NCBI GenBank assembly: GCA_021464415.1 | Contig: CM038469.1 | Location: 3,326,501-3,390,500 of the forward strand | Reading direction: 5' to 3' | Length of the DNA stretch: 64,000 nt | Source of the DNA: Lonicera japonica | Taxonomy: Eukaryota > Streptophyta > Magnoliopsida > Dipsacales > Caprifoliaceae | Shown here: piece by piece, positions 32,830 to 44,882 of the stretch | Position numbering within the stretch: position 1 is the first letter of the stretch | Layout of the letters: every line of letters starts with the position of its first letter | Translations under genes and position numbers: made by a program | The notes under the pieces: generated by a model | Told to the model about the DNA's origin: nothing | What the model saw: the letters and a program-made list of their open reading frames with translations, nothing else | Databases searched by the model: none

Positions 32830-34370
32830 CATATTAACTCATAATTAGTAAAGTACATTTAGTTATTTACTTCCTCCGTCATATATTTTAAGGCAATATC
32901 CAATAAATTTTCTGGCACAACTAAATTCCAGTTCAATACATTTTGAATAATGGATTGAATAATGTTAAACTAGTGAAACTGACACCTCACAAGGCATTAA
33001 TCTTACCCTCCGTCATCCTGATGATTTGCATCCTTTTCTGCTGATGGTCCTTTTCACCAAAGGCTATGGCCAATGGGGTTGTCCCATAAATTTTGTAACT
33101 AGTCAATGTGCTAATTGGAGCTACTATGCTTGGTCAATGTATGGATAATGACTTCGTTGATGTTCACCTTTTTTGATAATTTCTCTAGAGACTAGAGATA
33201 ATGGGCTTATAAAGATTTCAAAAATATATGATACTTATTTTATTTTTAATTTTTGAATGATGGGAGAAAAAGTGCGTTAAAGACTAGAGATTTAAGTGTA
33301 TGTCTCGTGTGTATGTGAAAATGGTATGAATTTTTTAATTTTTTTGGTATGGAAGAATGGAATTAATTAAAGTTACAATGTTAGTGGAAATCACATTTAA
33401 AGATTATGAATAATTATATACCAATTAGATGGCACATCAATCTTTAAACTAAAGAATTTTAAAAAAGTAAATAGTTGGTCTGTGTTTTAATAAGATATAT
33501 AGGAGTCCACCTACCTTAGTACCTTTTCTATTCCCCACTCTAATTTACAAGGAAATTAATTGGATTCCCATTTTTTGTTATTATTACTATTATTTTGAAT
33601 CAAGATTATTGTCTAAAATTGTTCTTACTAATTAAAATAAAATTCATGTCGGAGGTTCAGCATTATGGTCAAGAATTTGAATGCCTTGTTCATGTTACAA
33701 ATAATAATTCAAAACCCATAACTTTTAACTTACTCTGAATTATTATTATTATTTTCCTTCTCTTTTTTTTTGGATTTCATGGAATAAAACGAAATGAAGC
33801 CAAAACAAATTGTAAAAATATAAATTGTTCGTTCGAAAACTACTGCATGTTGATTAAAAAGTACGTAACATGGATATGGGTTTGGTTCGATTGGTCTACA
33901 TAGGAAAAAAATTAATTCCTTATATAACTGTCTGTTTTATGTTGAAACTATTTTCATAAAAACGTAAAAATGTAAAAGGAGCTTATTTTTCGAATATTTA
34001 GAAAAGGGACAAATTAGGCTCAAGAAAGTTATACCAGGGAGGAATTAAGACAAGTGCCAGGGGAAATGGGGAAAAATCACTTTATATTATTCTATTTTTA
34101 CCAAAGGTCTTTAATATAACTAGCTAGGACCCTTTTTATTATGATAATCAATGTTAAAAATAAAATTTTATTAATTACATTGATATTTGATATATACACC
34201 TATATTCATATATTGCGGATTAACAAGTAGGCAATGTGGATTAACTTAATAACGCGGATTAACTGCGAGATATCGTGGATAGAAATAAAAACACCCATTT
34301 GACAAAGTCAAATATCTTTACAAAATAATGATTTTTTTTTTTCTAAAATTTGGTTACAAAACTTTCAGTC
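32830..34370. other. Gene-free region
   Basis: AT-rich with no supported gene. A short - strand stretch near 33000-33115 reads YGTTPLAIAFGEKDH, vaguely ankyrin-like, but it is too short to call. Confidence 0.35.
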
Positions 34371-36610
34371 TTTCTTGAAATTTACAAAGTCGCGTGGAAG
34401 TCTATTTGGAAAGTAAACGTCCCTCTGAAACTTAAAATGTTTTGGTGGAAAGTGTGTTTAAATGCTATCGCTCCAAAGGAGAATTTATGGAGATGAAAAT
34501 GCAATTAGAATCCCTTATGTTCTCGGGGTAATATTGAGATTGAATCCGTTGAGCACATCATCTTTAGGTGCAAGTTTGCTTTGGCTGTGTGGAAGGAATT
34601 TGCTATGATTAACAGCTCTTCTTTTAACAGTGTGCTCTCGGGTAGGAATGGCTATGGAGCGGTTTCGCTTAAATCCTAAATCGAACCGCATTATTTTTGT
34701 CCCGAACTGAAACTGCACCGAAACCGTCACGTTTTTTTTTTTTTTAAACTGAAACCGTCCCAAGTTAATTTACGGCTAACCGAATCCGAACCACCCCACC
34801 CTGAATATAGTGTAACAATATTATTACCCATAAACATTATTCAAGAGGGACTTAATTAGCAAGCATGAAATATTTTACCAGTAACGATATTAGTAGCACC
34901 GGTGTTAGCTTAACCCCAACAGCAGGTATTATTAAAGATCAAGTTAATATATGAAACTAACATAAAGAGAGAAAATTATACAAAGTTATCAACCAACAAA
35001 ATAATGCCTCATGTTGTAGTTAAGAGTAGCAAAATCAATAAATTATTGTCCAATTCAGTAGAGAAATCTGAGGTTCAACTGCAATTAATATTGTTTTTCA
35101 TATAAGCATGTGAACTTACATATTCGGAAATTACAGAGTTTGGATATAAGCACGTGACTTCGATTAATAATTTAAAAGTAACATAGTACAAATTAACGTA
35201 TGGAGGTAAGGAGTCCTCACAAAGAAGTACAACTAAGGCATAAAAAAGAGAAAAAGAAAATAAAAATAACGCATCATTAATATTTTCATGAAGAGTGGTC
35301 CATCTCTATACAAATTAATTCATTGATTATAATTTCACCTAGGGCTTTCAGATTCTTGCTTATGGAACTGTTTGTTTAAAAAAATAAAAATAAAGCAGGA
35401 TCAATATATTCGTTTAAGATGTTTAAGATCTTCTTACCTCAAGCAGAGAAAGAAGATGGCGGCGCGTTGGCAGCTGGTGCTGACTAGCTGAGGCAGAGCT
35501 GGAGAGCGGTGGCCTGCGGAAGACAGGAGAAGGAGGATTAGGCCGCCATTGGAGCTATAGAGGATTGGGCCGTCGTTAGAGTCTTACAGAGAAAGATAGA
35601 GAGATAGGGGAGAGGAGTAAGAGGCAGCTGAGAGGTGGGAAGGGAATAAGGCAACGTTTTAGGGATAGGTTTTATTAGAAATATATATATATATTCAAGG
35701 CAGTTCGAAACGGTCTTTAGAAGAGAAAAACCAAAATCGAACCCGCTACATTTTTTTTTAAAACCCGAAATCGAACCAGCCTTAAAAAAACGCCTCAAAA
35801 CTATTCCAAACGGATCGGATCTGATCAGTTCGGTAACCCGGCGGATTAGTTTTTTTTGCCACCCCTACGCTCGGCTATTAAATGGTCTGAGGACTTTATT
35901 AGTAATGTGGTGATCATTTTGATTGGGTTATCATTATTAGTTAGAGCCTTTGGAAAACTAGAAACACCCTTTGTCTTTGAAAATGTGCAGCTTCCCTCAT
36001 CTCTGGTGGTTCTATTGGCCAAGAATTTGATTCCAGATATTAAGGTTCCGTCAAATCCTATTCTTTCCAAACCGGCTGGTCTTGAGCATCCTTTTCCCAA
36101 TTGGAATGTCTTTTCTAATGTGAGCCCGTCAGGTTTTTCTTTGTGTGTGATGGTGCGTTTGAAGCCTCTTTAGGTAAAGTAGCTACAACATGTGCGTTAT
36201 TTAATAGCTCTCTTCGTCTGAGCAATGGAGTAGCTAAGAAAGTCGCAGTTTCTTTGACTCTAATGACAGAAGCAATAACAATTAGAGAGGTCTGTATTGT
36301 TAGGGTTTTGCATAAACCTTTCTGGCTTAGTTATATGCAGCGATTCGAAGATAGTGATCTCTTTGGTTTCTTCGGACTTAGATCCTCCGTAGGAGATTGC
36401 AGCTTTAGTCATTGATATTCGGCGTTCTGCGGAAGTTTTTTTATTTCAAGTTTATTTTTGTTAAGAAAGATCAAAATGTTGTAGCCCATAGTATTGTTCG
36501 GGCAGCTTTATGTGATTCTCTCCTCTGTAATTAGGTTTCAGCTGTCCCTCCCTCTATTAGGAGTTTGTTAGAGAGGAATGGTTAGTTTGTTGTTCTAGAT
36601 TTTGTTGATA
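34371..36610 (+). mobile_element. L1-type LINE 3' fragment, split by an insertion
   Basis: From 34371 to 34642 the + strand reads the reverse-transcriptase zinc-binding region common in plant LINEs (WKSIWKVNVPLKLKMFWWK, then after a damaged stretch VEHIIFRCKFALAVWKEF). After a 1.2-kb hAT-like insertion it resumes at 35868 (AIKWSEDFISNVVI). It continues into an RNase H-like domain (VCDGAFEASLGKVA near 36145, EAITIREV, and DPPWEIAALVIDIRRSA in another frame near 36385). It ends in AT-rich DNA near 36600. Several stops and frameshifts are present. The 5' end is missing. Confidence 0.7.
34643..35867. mobile_element. hAT-like non-autonomous element inside the LINE
   Basis: Its left end TAGGAATGGC and right end GCCACCCCTA are imperfect inverted repeats of the TAGGGGTGGC type. 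The flanking 8-mers CTCTCGGG and CGCTCGGC agree at 6 of 8 positions. Both sub-ends carry AACCG-rich motifs. The LINE coding sequence continues on the far side, which supports an insertion here. The length is 1225 bases, with no transposase frame. Confidence 0.6.
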
Positions 36611-36718
36611 AAAAAATGTTAAAAATATAGAAGAGATAAAGAATTATGTAGTTGAGATTTAAGATATTTTTTTTAATATTTGATTGTATATTTGGCATGA
36701 GTTACAACCTAATAAAAA

Positions 36719-36909
36719 CCAAGCCTCTTGGCCCAGTGGTATAAGGCTGCCACTGGGACAACCTTGGGTCGACTTGGAGCTCCCAAGGTCGAACCCCGGC
36801 GTTGTCAAAATAATGCTTGGCCAGCGGCAGCCACGAACCGCGAGCGGGGATTAGTCGAGGTGCGCGAAAGCTGGCCCGGACACCCCGTGGGAAACCAAAA
36901 AAAAACCAA
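36719..36909 (+). mobile_element. tRNA-derived SINE
   Basis: It carries pol III promoter boxes: an A-box-like TGGCCCAGTGGTATAAGG near 36728 and a B-box-like GGTCGAACCCC near 36788. A typical plant SINE body follows, ending GCTGGCCCGGACACCCCGTG and a short A-rich tail. Perfect 15-base target duplications ACAACCTAATAAAAA flank it (36704-36718 and 36910-36924). It is not a functional tRNA gene, because the cloverleaf cannot be completed. Confidence 0.9.
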
Positions 36910-36924
36910 AACAACCTAATAAAA

Positions 36925-37332
36925 ATATATATCCAATTATCCACAAGAGGTAAATCTGCTAGCTTGTCCACCAATGGACTCAAGTCAGGACAAATTGTTA
37001 GGGAATATCTCGAGTTGCTACTCCAGTAGTAAAAAACAATTATAGTCAACATTATGCTCAAATTTATGAATGAGATTAATCTTGCATCCAATGTAACTTG
37101 GGGAGAACTCATGAAAAATCCAAGGAAAAAAAAAAGACTATATGTTTAACCTAACAACCAATAAATTTATGACGGCATTTTTTTTAATTTTTTTTTTTCA
37201 CTTTTTTAGTCACAAAGTTTAATAGTCTCACAAAAAAAAAAAAGAAGAGGAGGAAAGGTCGTTGTGATTACCAGATGATGGGCTTTGGTTGCGTCCAAAA
37301 GGTCCAGTAGGCAAAGCCCTTTAGAGATGAGG
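36925..37332. other. Spacer before the AN1 gene
   Basis: AT-rich, with no gene seen. It contains poly-A and poly-T runs around 37180-37245. Confidence 0.4.
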
Positions 37333-37399
37333 CCCAAACTTCACAATCCAAGTCCAATTGTAAGGTGAGACCCAAACACCACAATCCAAGTCCAATTGT
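37333..37399. repeat. 38-base direct repeat in the AN1 gene promoter
   Basis: CCCAAAC..CACAATCCAAGT followed by CCAATTGT occurs twice, starting at 37333 and 37371, with the shared 29 bases differing at only two positions. It lies about 140-200 bases upstream of the TATA box of the AN1 gene. Confidence 0.75.
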
Positions 37400-37429
37400 G
37401 ATGACAGATGGCCACACGTAAGCGTTGCT

Positions 37430-37549
37430 GACGTGGCCCGTACAATACCTTTTCCATTGCGATTTCCTTCTTCCTTCGGAAAAAGAAGAAAACGGAAGTC
37501 TACCGACATCAGAAATTGGCTTCCGCCCCAAGCCACTACGTATATATAA
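37430..37549 (+). promoter_or_regulatory. Promoter of the AN1 gene (ABRE-like motif, TATA)
   Basis: GACGTGGC at 37430-37437 matches the ABA-response/G-box-type core (ACGTGGC). TATATATAA at 37541-37549 is a TATA box about 112 bases before the ATG. The leader is GA-rich (37600-37658). Confidence 0.5.
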
Positions 37550-37660
37550 CCGGCCGGAGGGCGGAAAGCTAAGACAGAGAAGCAACAAATAAATTCTAGA
37601 GAGAAAGAGAACAATAAAATTCTTTTAAGTAGAGAGAGAAAGAAGAAGAAGAAGACGAAG

Positions 37661-38345
37661 ATGGGAGGAGGAACAGAAGCTTTTCCAGATTTGGGAATGC
37701 ATTGCCAGCATTCCGATTGCAATCAACTCGATTTTCTCCCTTTTAAATGCGACGGTTGCCTTAAGGTATATATTTTTATATATTCATCAAATCAATCTCA
37801 ATTTCAACCTTTTTAAAGTTTTCATTTCAAGGACCGGCTCCTAGAAGGTAAAACTTTTTTTTTTTAAATTCAGCCTGATTGAAATCGATTTGAATCAGGT
37901 TTTTTGCTCGGATCATAGATCGTGCAAAGCTCACGAATGCCCTAATCCGGATCACAATAGCAGAAAAGTAGTGGTATGCGAGACTTGTTCGACTTCAATT
38001 GAGATCACCGGCCACAACGGAGAAGAAGAAAAGTTGATTTTGGAGAGGCATGAGAAGTCCGGAGAATGTGATCCGAAGAAGAAGAAGAAGCCGACTTGTC
38101 CTGTGAGGCGGTGCAGGGAGATATTGACATTTTCGAACACCACCACTTGCAAAACTTGCCAAATCAAAGTCTGTCTCAAGCATAGGTTTCCGGCCGATCA
38201 CACCTGCAAACGCATTAATTCATCATCATCTTCGTCTGATAACAAGTTTTTGATTGCTTTGGCTTCGAGGATTGGTAATGATTGTGGAAAGAAAGGTCGG
38301 AGCTCCAAGTCTCCGACTAGTACTCCGTCTGTTAAAGCGTATTGA
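37661..38345 (+). CDS. AN1-type zinc finger stress-associated protein (2 exons)
   Basis: Exon 1 is 37661-37765 and exon 2 is 37899-38345 (GTATAT donor, AATCAG acceptor, phase 0); 183 residues. There are two AN1 zinc fingers. The first (about residues 15-49) has Cys/His ligands spread across HCQHSDC, KCDGC, FCSDH and HECP, and is split by the intron. The second (about 102-138) has [18 protein letters not shown] and HTC. A basic stretch [10 protein letters not shown] joins them and the C-terminus is Ser-rich. No A20 finger is present, so this is the AN1-AN1 class (the SAP11-13 group of Arabidopsis), linked to abiotic and redox stress responses. Signal peptides and membrane segments are absent. 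Confidence 0.92.
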
Positions 38346-38611
38346 GATTGCGATACCTGAATTATATTTATTGGCTTTCTTCCAAATTTCACGACATTTC
38401 TGTATATTTTCTGTTCCATCGAAGTTATTTACGTCAAGCTACATAAATTTACAATTTATACATGCGTAGTTCGTCTATAATTTAACAATGTTAAGCAAAA
38501 CATTATTCTTCAATAGCATGAGCGAAAGAAAATCCTCAAAACACAAGTTTTTGAGCATACTGTACTTTTAAACTTCTGAATTACTCAGTAATCAAGTTTG
38601 TAAATTAATAA

Positions 38612-38779
38612 CGTGAAAAGCCAACAGCTTGTTGTCCTAGGAAGGAAATCCCTAGTTCAAACCTCATCAATAAGGTGCAAAGTTCAATTTCATTGATGAA
38701 GTTATCGGCTCTTTATTGAGGGCTGTAAATGAATCGTGTCTAGATGCTAAATTTATCGCTTGTATAAAAAAAAAAAACA
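38612..38779 (+). repeat. Probable SINE fragment
   Basis: A stretch with the B-box-like TAGTTCAAACCTC (near 38653) is followed by the usual plant SINE-like body GGCTCTTTATTGAGGGCTGT and an A-run near 38768-38779. The A-box end is degraded and I found no clear target duplication. Confidence 0.4.
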
Positions 38780-39117
38780 AAATCACATTTAGAATGGATA
38801 TCATCAGTCCATCTGTTCTCTTCTTTTCAAAGAATTTTTTTCTGAAACAGTAAGACAATAACTATGAGCACCGTCAACAACATTCTCATACTGATTTTCA
38901 TATTGTAAAGTTTGAGTTCAAAACCATCACCACCACTCCCATATCATATTTTAGACAAAAAATACAGTAAGAATATACACTTGTACAGCAGCAAAAAATT
39001 CACACTTTCAGCTTAAAACATGATACATTCTATTAGTTTCATACAACTACATTCTTTCTTTGTTTTTGAGTTATCAAGAGTACAAAAACTGGCAACACCT
39101 ATCACAAATGCAAACAT
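38780..39117. other. Spacer between convergent genes
   Basis: I see no gene here. It probably holds the 3' untranslated region of the SAM-domain gene on the - strand. Confidence 0.4.
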
Positions 39118-42100
39118 CTAATATGTTGTAGCCACAAACTGTCGCTTTTTAGGAGGGGGCAAGACCGCAAGCAGAATCTTCTTCCTTGGTCCCTGCAAGT
39201 CAAATTCCAAACGCACCCTTATCAGTATCCATGAATGCAATTTTTTGCTCAATATAGTAACTTGAATTTTCTTTTTAACTATAATTGCTTAAAATAAATG
39301 GCTCTGACAAACTATCAGATGCCAGATGCTTCTGCTGTGATCCGCTAGAGGCCAGTATTTTACCACTCCACATGCTGACTGATGCAACCGCATGTCAGCA
39401 TGTGATTTGTTTATGTTCTAGTTCTTAGTCTTTCTCAATTAATTTTAGGTTCTTATTTGTTAGAGAGATACAGCTATAAGAATGAGCAACAAAATAATCT
39501 AGAAAAGTAAAAACACGTTATAAATGTGATATTGATTATTATGTTGCCAAACAATTAACAGAAAGTGATAATAGCGGTTATACCAACAAAGACAAGTAAA
39601 AGACAATACCATTGGTATTCCCAACTCCTTCAGATCGTTGTCCCCCATTTGCTTTAGTATAGTCATATCAACCTACAATATAAATCGCACATGCACAAAA
39701 ACAGATGATAAGATAGCTGAGACCAATCATTCAGATGAACAGAGTTAAACTAATTAGTTCAGACATTAATGAACTACAAACAAGTAGGAAAGAATAATGC
39801 AGGTAATGCAACGGAAAATGATAACAATATTCAAACATAAGGTTAGCACTAAACAAGTTAGTCCTCAAATCACATTTTGCAAGTGTAATGAGGTTCGCAC
39901 CATGAACATCAGATTGGTTTGCAGATACCAATTTCGCTCAACTTAGTACATCTCCACATATCCTAAGATCTATTCTTGGAGCTAACAAGCAGATGGGTTG
40001 CATCAACCAATTAGATATCAGAAAAGAAAGCTGCTCCTGTTTGTGTGTATGAGTGTACCAAATTATAGTTATAAACTAGTATGATAGATGCAAACATAGA
40101 CCATCATATCAAATTTATGCGGTTTTTCATTCACCAAGAAACGGCAACTTGTGATTCTTGTGCACCACATAATCAAATGATGGATGAATGCAGATAAAAA
40201 CATGATAACTTTTAAAAGAAAAGGAGGCTTGTACCAGGGTGGAGACGAAGTTTAAGTTAAGAAAGTTGGTGGAAAAAATAGGTTATGTACCTCCTCAGCT
40301 TGGAATTGGACAGCATATTTCCCCAAACCAAGCGAGTGCAACAAGCTAGTGACTGTGAGAGGTTGTTCGCCCTATAAAAGCCCAGAAAGAAAATTAGACG
40401 ATCAACATGCGAGAAGCAAGGGTAACCATGTTAAAATCAACCTATGTTGTATAGATATATGCTACGAGAACCCAATTCAATATGGAGCAAAAAGTTATGA
40501 GTTCGGAGATTGTAGGGTGTACAGTGAAGAATCCGCGCTACTTCAAATTCAACTTTATTGAGAAAAGCAGTGAGATCACTAGAACGCTAGATAGTCAACA
40601 TCATTTTTTTGATCCGAAACCAAATGCTTTATTAAAAATAGAATAATTAAAGCATTACAAAGATGAGAACAATCTTGGTGAACCAGCAGTCCACCAAGCC
40701 CCTTAACTAGATAGTCAACATATTGAGCTACTGTAAGTTTCTATTGCACACCATAAATAGATTTATCTGGAATTATGCTTAGGATTCCACTTTTTAGTGC
40801 ACATATATACTAAAACTAAACAAGATAAGAATAAACTTATCTCTATAACTAAATTTTAAGTTTACATGCCAGTAATGTCATAACATGTAATAATCTCTTA
40901 CTTTGCTGTACAGTGTAATAAATTCATAAGTGATCATCAATGTGTTAGGTTTGTTTATTATATCTTCTTTTCACCCAATATCTATCTCCACGAAATCTCT
41001 CTAACAATTTAAAAGGAAGCTTGGAAAAACTGATATGCCAAAGTGATTTAGATTAAGGGGGGCAATCGGGCTGTGTTATATGGGTTCGTGTTGTGTTACA
41101 CAGATTGACATTATTAGAGCAACAAAATTAGCTAATTGTATCAAAATTTTCAACCCTAACCCAACTTTTTTTATTAATCATGTTAAACAGGTTGACAAGC
41201 GTAACCCTTTTACTAAACTAGTAAAAGTCATTCCAAATAAAATTTTCATCACACCAAAATAAACATAGTTGAACTACATACGAAAATGTAAATAAAGGTT
41301 TAGCCTTTGCACGTGATATGTCCTAGTGGAGACAATAAGAAAGTATAATGCGTCATAATTTGAGGTTAATATATATCTATCTTACTATGAACACAGAGCT
41401 ACCTCAAACAGTTCTTTCATTTATTTGATTTCTATTTGTCATCCATAAAATTTATAAATTTCGAAAGATATTGTTTTGAATTTACAATAAATTGATACCA
41501 CGTTCTCACGTCCATTTAAACCCTACATGCATAACGTGTGGCAACATCTAATTTAAGGAAAAGTGAATTTAGATTTAGCATTTTTTTTTAACTATACTAA
41601 CTTTGCTTACACAGGTTGTTACACGGGTTGACACATTTAATTTAAACATGTTATACAAATTATCTTTGTGTTACACGTTTTGACCCTAACCCGACCCATT
41701 TGTTAATCGTGTTAAGTGGGTTGATCCAATTTTGACACTAACCCGTTTAAGCTCAACCTTGACCCTCCTAATTTGGTGATTGAATCGAGTCGTGTTATCA
41801 TGTCATGTCGCAAATTCCCACCCCTACATTAGATTTTCAACCCAAAATTGTGCTAGATGAAGAAAGATTATAAATAAAATAAGGCTAGGTTTCTACCATG
41901 TACGAGCTTCTCGGTGTACTTGCTGGTAGAAGTTCTCTCACAGGCTTGTCAGCATTGAGGGTACTTCTCATGGTAATAGCTGTAGGGTGTTTGGACCTAG
42001 AAGGGTCTGAGACATCACCAGCCACTAATCGTCCAGTTCTAGAAGCATCCATTGACCTTGCTGATGACATTATCCGCAATTTATCAATATTCCTTGGTGG

Positions 42101-44007
42101 CGAGGTCCTCCGACCTCTATCCGAGGATTCGGGTCTTAATCCCTCTGAGGCCCAAGAAGAGTCGGATCTATAAGGATCCATCATCAACGGTCCATTAGTT
42201 CTTTTTGTTGGTGGAATATGCCTTAAATTTCCCCAATCTGGCCTTTCTGGGGATCGAATAGTTCTGGTCATCTTTTGACGGAGCTCCATCTTCTTACGCT
42301 CTTCAACCTCATGTTGTACTCGCCTAGATAATCTTTTGCGCATGAGTTTCAATCTAAGGTCATTTTTGCCAACATGTGCACCTTCACACACAAAATACAA
42401 TACAAGTAAAGAATTTAATAAATATCTGGGAAAACAAACTTGTATCATGCCCACCAGTTTGGTCATTACCCTCCACTCCAATGGATTCAGGACTTCTTGT
42501 ACTTGCAGTCCCTCGCAGCCTGCAAAGGAGCCATTCAATTCATCAATATGAACCCAAAATTAACATTACTTTTCTGATAAATATATGTATCAACCTAATA
42601 ACAATTTTGTTTTCTGGATAATATAACCACACAGACACAGTTAACAAACCAAGACTGATCATCAAAACTCATATCTGCTGAGCCCTCAAATTCTACCAGC
42701 ATTCCTGCTAATATTAAAGGCAGAAAAAACAATAAAACATTGAGGATAGGGGAGAAACCCATCTGACAGTGCCTGTTTATTTATTTATCTCTTGACTCGA
42801 AATGTTAAGTGTTCAATTATGCATCTCTTAACTCAAAACTTGGAGGTGAGCGAGTGGGGTAGCCTAGTTGATAAGGCACCCACCCGACCTTAGAAGAGGT
42901 CTTGAGTTCAAGTCTCATTCGGAGTGGAGAGATTTTCGTTATTATTGTAGTAAAGGGAAGAAAAATAGATTCGACCCACGATTAATGGGGCAAAAAATGG
43001 CTTATGATCCCTTTTCATAAATATAAGTTTATAAGAAAGAAATGCTCAAATTGGCAGCCACAACACATCGCTACATTCATTGTTCTCAGCTAAACACAAT
43101 ATGGAGAAAACAGTTAAAAGCGCATAACAAGAGAATTACAAAACAAGAGAATTACAAACCGCTTGTTAATGGAAGACATAGTATTATCAGCATTATTCTC
43201 TAATCTCCCTCTCATTGATCGTTTACTCCCGGATATTGGCTGAGAGTCCGCACGAGCACCATCAGATGTGGCCTGCGGCCTCTTTACCACCTTCTAAACA
43301 TTAACAGTAAAGGAAAGCAAATTCAGTATCAACTACGAACAAAAAACCTCAACTACTCTTCAAAGCCAAAGATAGTAATGATTTTTACTAGTCTTAAATT
43401 TCTTCATCTATTAAGTAGGAATGTAGAACAAGCAAACATTGCTTTCAATATGAGTTAAGGAATGCCTATACGATTCTACTTTCCTCAATTTATTCAAACA
43501 GATTAAGGAATGCAAATTTCTGCTGATTTTAGCTAGTCTTAAATTTCTTCATCTTTAAGCAGAACACCCAGATATTGCTTTCAAAACCACTGCAATTCCA
43601 AAATGATTTAAAAACTTCCTTAATTTATTCAAACAGATAATGAAATAACCCCTCGTGCTCCGAGCAGCTGGTAAGAAGAAAAACACGCATTTAGTGCTCA
43701 TTTCGTTCGTTCCTGGAATCCTAGATTGCTATAGTTAAAGTTCAAATTTTCCATTTGAAACTACTGATTTTGATTGAAGGAACGAACAAAAACTTGAAAA
43801 GGAGCACTTAAATCGAAATCACAAAATCGATGAAAATATTAAACAGCAAGTTGAAGATAAAAAAAATATATATATATGAAAAATGAAATCCCTAAACCTA
43901 GTTTATTAACAAATTTCGAGTAAATAAAAAGAAAATAGGAAATTGAAAAAGGAGAGCTTTACCTGACCACTGCGCCCCAGGGTGATAGTGACCTGGGGCT
44001 TCGACAT
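39118..44007 (-). CDS. SAM-domain protein, seven exons
   Basis: Exons on the - strand: 44007-43963, 43293-43160, 42519-42440, 42381-41897, 40371-40291, 39672-39610, 39192-39118. All have GT-AG borders, and phases join to one 320-residue protein. It begins MSKPQVTITLGRSGQVVKR and has a basic, Arg/Ser-rich disordered middle (about 60-248, with DLRLKLMRKRL and SPPRNIDKLR). It ends in a sterile alpha motif domain (about 249-310: SLLHSLGLGKYAVQFQAEEV, LKQMGDNDLKELGI, GPRKKILLAV), a helical bundle for protein-protein or RNA contacts. The layout matches a conserved plant SAM family of unknown role. Introns hold a hAT-like element (41054-41826) and a SINE (42841-43017). Confidence 0.87.
41054..41826. 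mobile_element. hAT-like element in intron 4 of the SAM gene
   Basis: Left end TAAGGGGGGCAATCGGGCTG and right end CAAATTCCCACCCCTA are imperfect inverted repeats of a common plant type. The interior is rich in GTGTTACAC/GTTGAC motifs. Flanking 8-mers ATTTAGAT (41046-41053) and CATTAGAT (41827-41834) agree at 6 of 8 bases. No transposase is present. Confidence 0.6.
42841..43017 (+). repeat. tRNA-derived SINE in intron 2 of the SAM gene
   Basis: An A-box-like TAGCCTAGTTGATAAGG (near 42861) and a B-box-like GAGTTCAAGTCTC (near 42905) are followed by a body ending GGCTTATGATCCCTTTT. The pol III boxes make a SINE likely; the ends and target duplication are not clear. Confidence 0.5.
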
Positions 44008-44515
44008 CTATCTGTGAGTAGCTGCCGGAGAAATATATGGGTGAGCGTGTTCCGGTGGGTCGAAAAAGATCAGTTCTCTGAAAAAAAGTGAAGAAGAAGA
44101 AGAAGCCCCAATATTTATTTAATTGGCGTCGCTTCGTTTACTAGCCAGTAGCGGATTAGTACTCAGATTATCAGAACGAACACAAAAGCAAATGGAATCG
44201 TCTTTGTTTCGTTGAGGCGAAGTGACAGGACAATATTTCTACGTGTTTTTCTTTTTCCTTTTTCATTACTTTTTTGTTAACTTTTTTTCTTTTTTTTTTT
44301 GATATCTGGTGTTTGCCAGTTTTCGCGCATCAACAGGAGGTGTAAGGTTAACAAATTTTATATTTTTTTCTTAAATTTATAATTTAGCAATTTCATAGTT
44401 AGATAAATTATTTTTATTATATTTATATTAAGTATTCTTTTTGTCCTAATTTAATTATTACATTTTGAAAAACTAAAAATTAAAGAGATATAATAATTAC
44501 TCTAAGACCTCGTTT

Positions 44516-44827
44516 GGTTCACGAATTTTAGTATTCGAGAAAGGAAAGTCGTTCTTTTCTTTTATTTGATATGCACAAATTCCAGAAACACTTTTTCGAG
44601 AGAGGAGAAAGTAGGGGGTAAAATAATTCCTCTCAAAACACATTGAATTGATTTTTCCATGTGATTTTCAAGTATTTATTACAAAAATTTTAGACAATAA
44701 TATCTTTACCTAAATACTTTTCTTGCTTTATCAAACACAAGAAAGAAAATTTGACCGAAAATTTAGTTTCCCACAACTATGAAAAAGATAAGGGAATTAA
44801 TTTCCCTTTCGTGAACCAAACGAGGTC
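44516..44827. mobile_element. Harbinger/Tourist-like MITE, copy 1
   Basis: The inverted ends are GACCTCGTTTGGTTCACG and CGTGAACCAAACGAGGTC. TAA flanks both sides (44513-44515 and 44828-44830), the 3-base target duplication typical of PIF/Harbinger MITEs. Non-coding, 312 bases. The same family is at 45601. Confidence 0.8.
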
Positions 44828-44882
44828 TAAGAGAAAATATTTATTTTCAAAAATGTCTTTTACTTTTCTCCTAATAAAAAAA

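Noticed and set aside
32990..33120. Short ankyrin-like peptide (YGTTPLAIAFGE) on the - strand
   Set aside because: It is about 40 residues only, with a stop and no neighbouring repeat units. It could be chance or a very small gene relic.
36728..36920. A tRNA gene, or a small protein, in the CAGTGG-containing segment
   Set aside because: The A- and B-box-like motifs belong to a SINE. The sequence does not fold as a tRNA, and the open frames are incidental.
37268..37722. Open stretches on the - strand upstream of the AN1 gene
   Set aside because: They run antisense through its promoter and first exon and have no recognised domains.
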